From positions 1 to 26,518 of the forward strand of contig CAZIBG010000013.1 in the NCBI GenBank assembly GCA_964536985.1: a stretch of 26,518 nt of DNA. Reading direction: 5' to 3'. The position numbers were made by a program, and so were the translations under genes. Under the pieces are notes generated by a model. It was not told the DNA's origin. It did not search any database and saw only the letters and a list, made by a program, of their open reading frames with translations. Shown one piece after another: positions 25,827-26,518 of the stretch (the first letter of the stretch is position 1; each line of letters opens with the position of its first letter). The DNA is from CAZIBG01 sp964536985 (GTDB lineage: Bacteria; Patescibacteriota; Saccharimonadia; Saccharimonadales; AWTP1-31).

Positions 25827-26518
25827 ATGAAAACAGTTGCAGTAATCTTTGGCGGTCAATCAACGGAGCATGATGTTTCTATCGTGACAGCACTGGGCAG
25901 CGTCATAAAGCCGCTAGAACTAACAAAACAATACAACGTCGAGGCTATTTATATTGCAAAAGACGGAAGTTGGTACTGGGATGCAAAACTCAAAGACATC
26001 AGTTTGTATCAAAGCGGTGACATCGAAGATTTTATCTCAAAGGCCCCTAAAGTCCACCTATTATTTGATAAAGGCTTAACACTGGTTAAATCTAGTCAAT
26101 TCGCTGGACGTAAACAATATAAGCATATCGATGTAGTGTTCCCAGTTATGCACGGCACACACGGCGAAGATGGTGAACTAATGGGTATTCTGGAAATGGC
26201 TAATGTTCCATACGTAGGATGTGGTGTCAGTGCTAGTGCAATTGCCATGGATAAAGTGCTGTCTAAGCAAGTTGCCGAAAGTGCCGGACTGGCCTCAACA
26301 CCGTGGATTTGGTTTTATTCACGTGATCTAAGCAGTCGTCATAGCGAGATAATAAAACGAATCAGCAAGCTGAGTTATCCGTTATTCGTTAAACCAGCGC
26401 ACCTTGGTTCTAGTATCGGGATCACTAAAGTAAATGATTCCTCTCAGTTGGTTAATGCCCTAGAAGTAGCCGCACACTATGACGACAAAGTTATTGTGGA
26501 GCAGGCGGTTAATAATTT
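25827..26518 (+). CDS. ddl: D-alanine--D-alanine ligase, 5' part (runs off the window)
   Basis: About 230 residues are present. The N-terminal domain has FGGQSTEHDVSIVTA (the family's first signature), then PVMHGTHGEDGELMGILEMANVPYVGCG, SASAIAMDK, and the ATP-grasp entry YPLFVKPAHLGSSIGITKV. The protein should continue for about another 100-130 residues beyond the window. It joins two D-Ala, the dipeptide used by MurF, whose gene is immediately upstream. AGGAG five nt before the ATG supports the start. It has a promoter of its own, although readthrough from murF is also likely. The residues that separate D-Ala-D-Ala from D-Ala-D-Lac specificity lie partly outside the window. Confidence 0.96.
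   Translation, partial: MKTVAVIFGGQSTEHDVSIVTALGSVIKPLELTKQYNVEAIYIAKDGSWYWDAKLKDISLYQSGDIEDFISKAPKVHLLFDKGLTLVKSSQFAGRKQYKHIDVVFPVMHGTHGEDGELMGILEMANVPYVGCGVSASAIAMDKVLSKQVAESAGLASTPWIWFYSRDLSSRHSEIIKRISKLSYPLFVKPAHLGSSIGITKVNDSSQLVNALEVAAHYDDKVIVEQAVNN

Noticed and set aside
1..26518. CRISPR array, IS element, prophage or integrated element
   Set aside because: No regularly spaced repeats, transposase, integrase or flanking duplications were seen. tRNA genes show no adjacent repeat of their 3' ends.
1..26518. Recoding of UGA as glycine
   Set aside because: UGA terminates the membrane-protein gene at 17149-17151 at the expected place, and no conserved gene has in-frame UGA.

Overview
The window looks like a chromosomal stretch of a Patescibacterium, most likely a Saccharibacteria (TM7)-like organism. 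This is inferred from gene style only: short genes, a CPR-type NAD-dependent DNA ligase with an altered Ia domain, an N-terminally membrane-anchored MurF-like ligase, LemA-HtpX, RarA, many small orphan proteins, and tRNAs with encoded CCA scattered singly. UGA is used as a normal stop (for example the membrane gene ending at 17151), so the Gracilibacteria/Absconditabacteria code is not in use. No mobile element, CRISPR array or rRNA is visible.

Layout. 1-1503: tRNA-Leu(GAG) and an unknown anchored exported protein. 1504-3012: tRNA-Val, an SPFH/slipin protein, a small Cys-rich membrane protein and tRNA-Phe. 3013-5245: a WhiB-type iron-sulfur regulator behind a long structured leader, a very long left-handed beta-helix protein on the other strand, and a putative ~95-nt small transcript. 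5245-7162: an orphan gene, a PQ-loop (SemiSWEET-like) transporter, an unusual tRNA-Gly(GCC), an orphan gene and a relic of a histidine kinase. 7190-11206: an accessory region of small DUF1428, DUF1801, DUF5679 and DHFR/RibD-like proteins, a Thr/Pro-rich lipoprotein with a hydrolase-like core, and two broken genes. 11203-13376 (minus): a two-gene orphan operon and the phosphatidylethanolamine pair psd-pssA. 13491-14607: two orphan genes, tRNA-Cys and tRNA-Leu(TAA). 14687-19156: an operon-like run lemA-htpX-membrane protein-ligA. 19312-21186 (minus): two small membrane genes behind tRNA-Ala, and rarA. 21268-26518: two tandem paralogous exported proteins, an alpha/beta hydrolase, a MurF-like ligase and the start of ddl, i.e. 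a cell-wall precursor block.

Two regulatory habits run through the window. First, about ten genes have a -10 box only 6-8 nt upstream of the ATG and no Shine-Dalgarno, which predicts leaderless mRNAs. Genes inside operons or with leaders have clear AGGAG-type sites instead. Second, many promoters are of the extended -10 type (TGN-TATNNT). Three SD-led genes (3240, 5245, 14160) sit just downstream of a promoter-hairpin-U-tract unit with little or no room for a promoter of their own, suggesting attenuation or separate small RNAs.

The items most worth following up are the tRNA-Gly with an apparently compensatory U19-A56 tertiary pair, the WhiB protein with its leader, the hydrolase/anchored-MurF/Ddl operon, and the leaderless gene set. 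All functions are assigned by reading motifs; no database search was possible.
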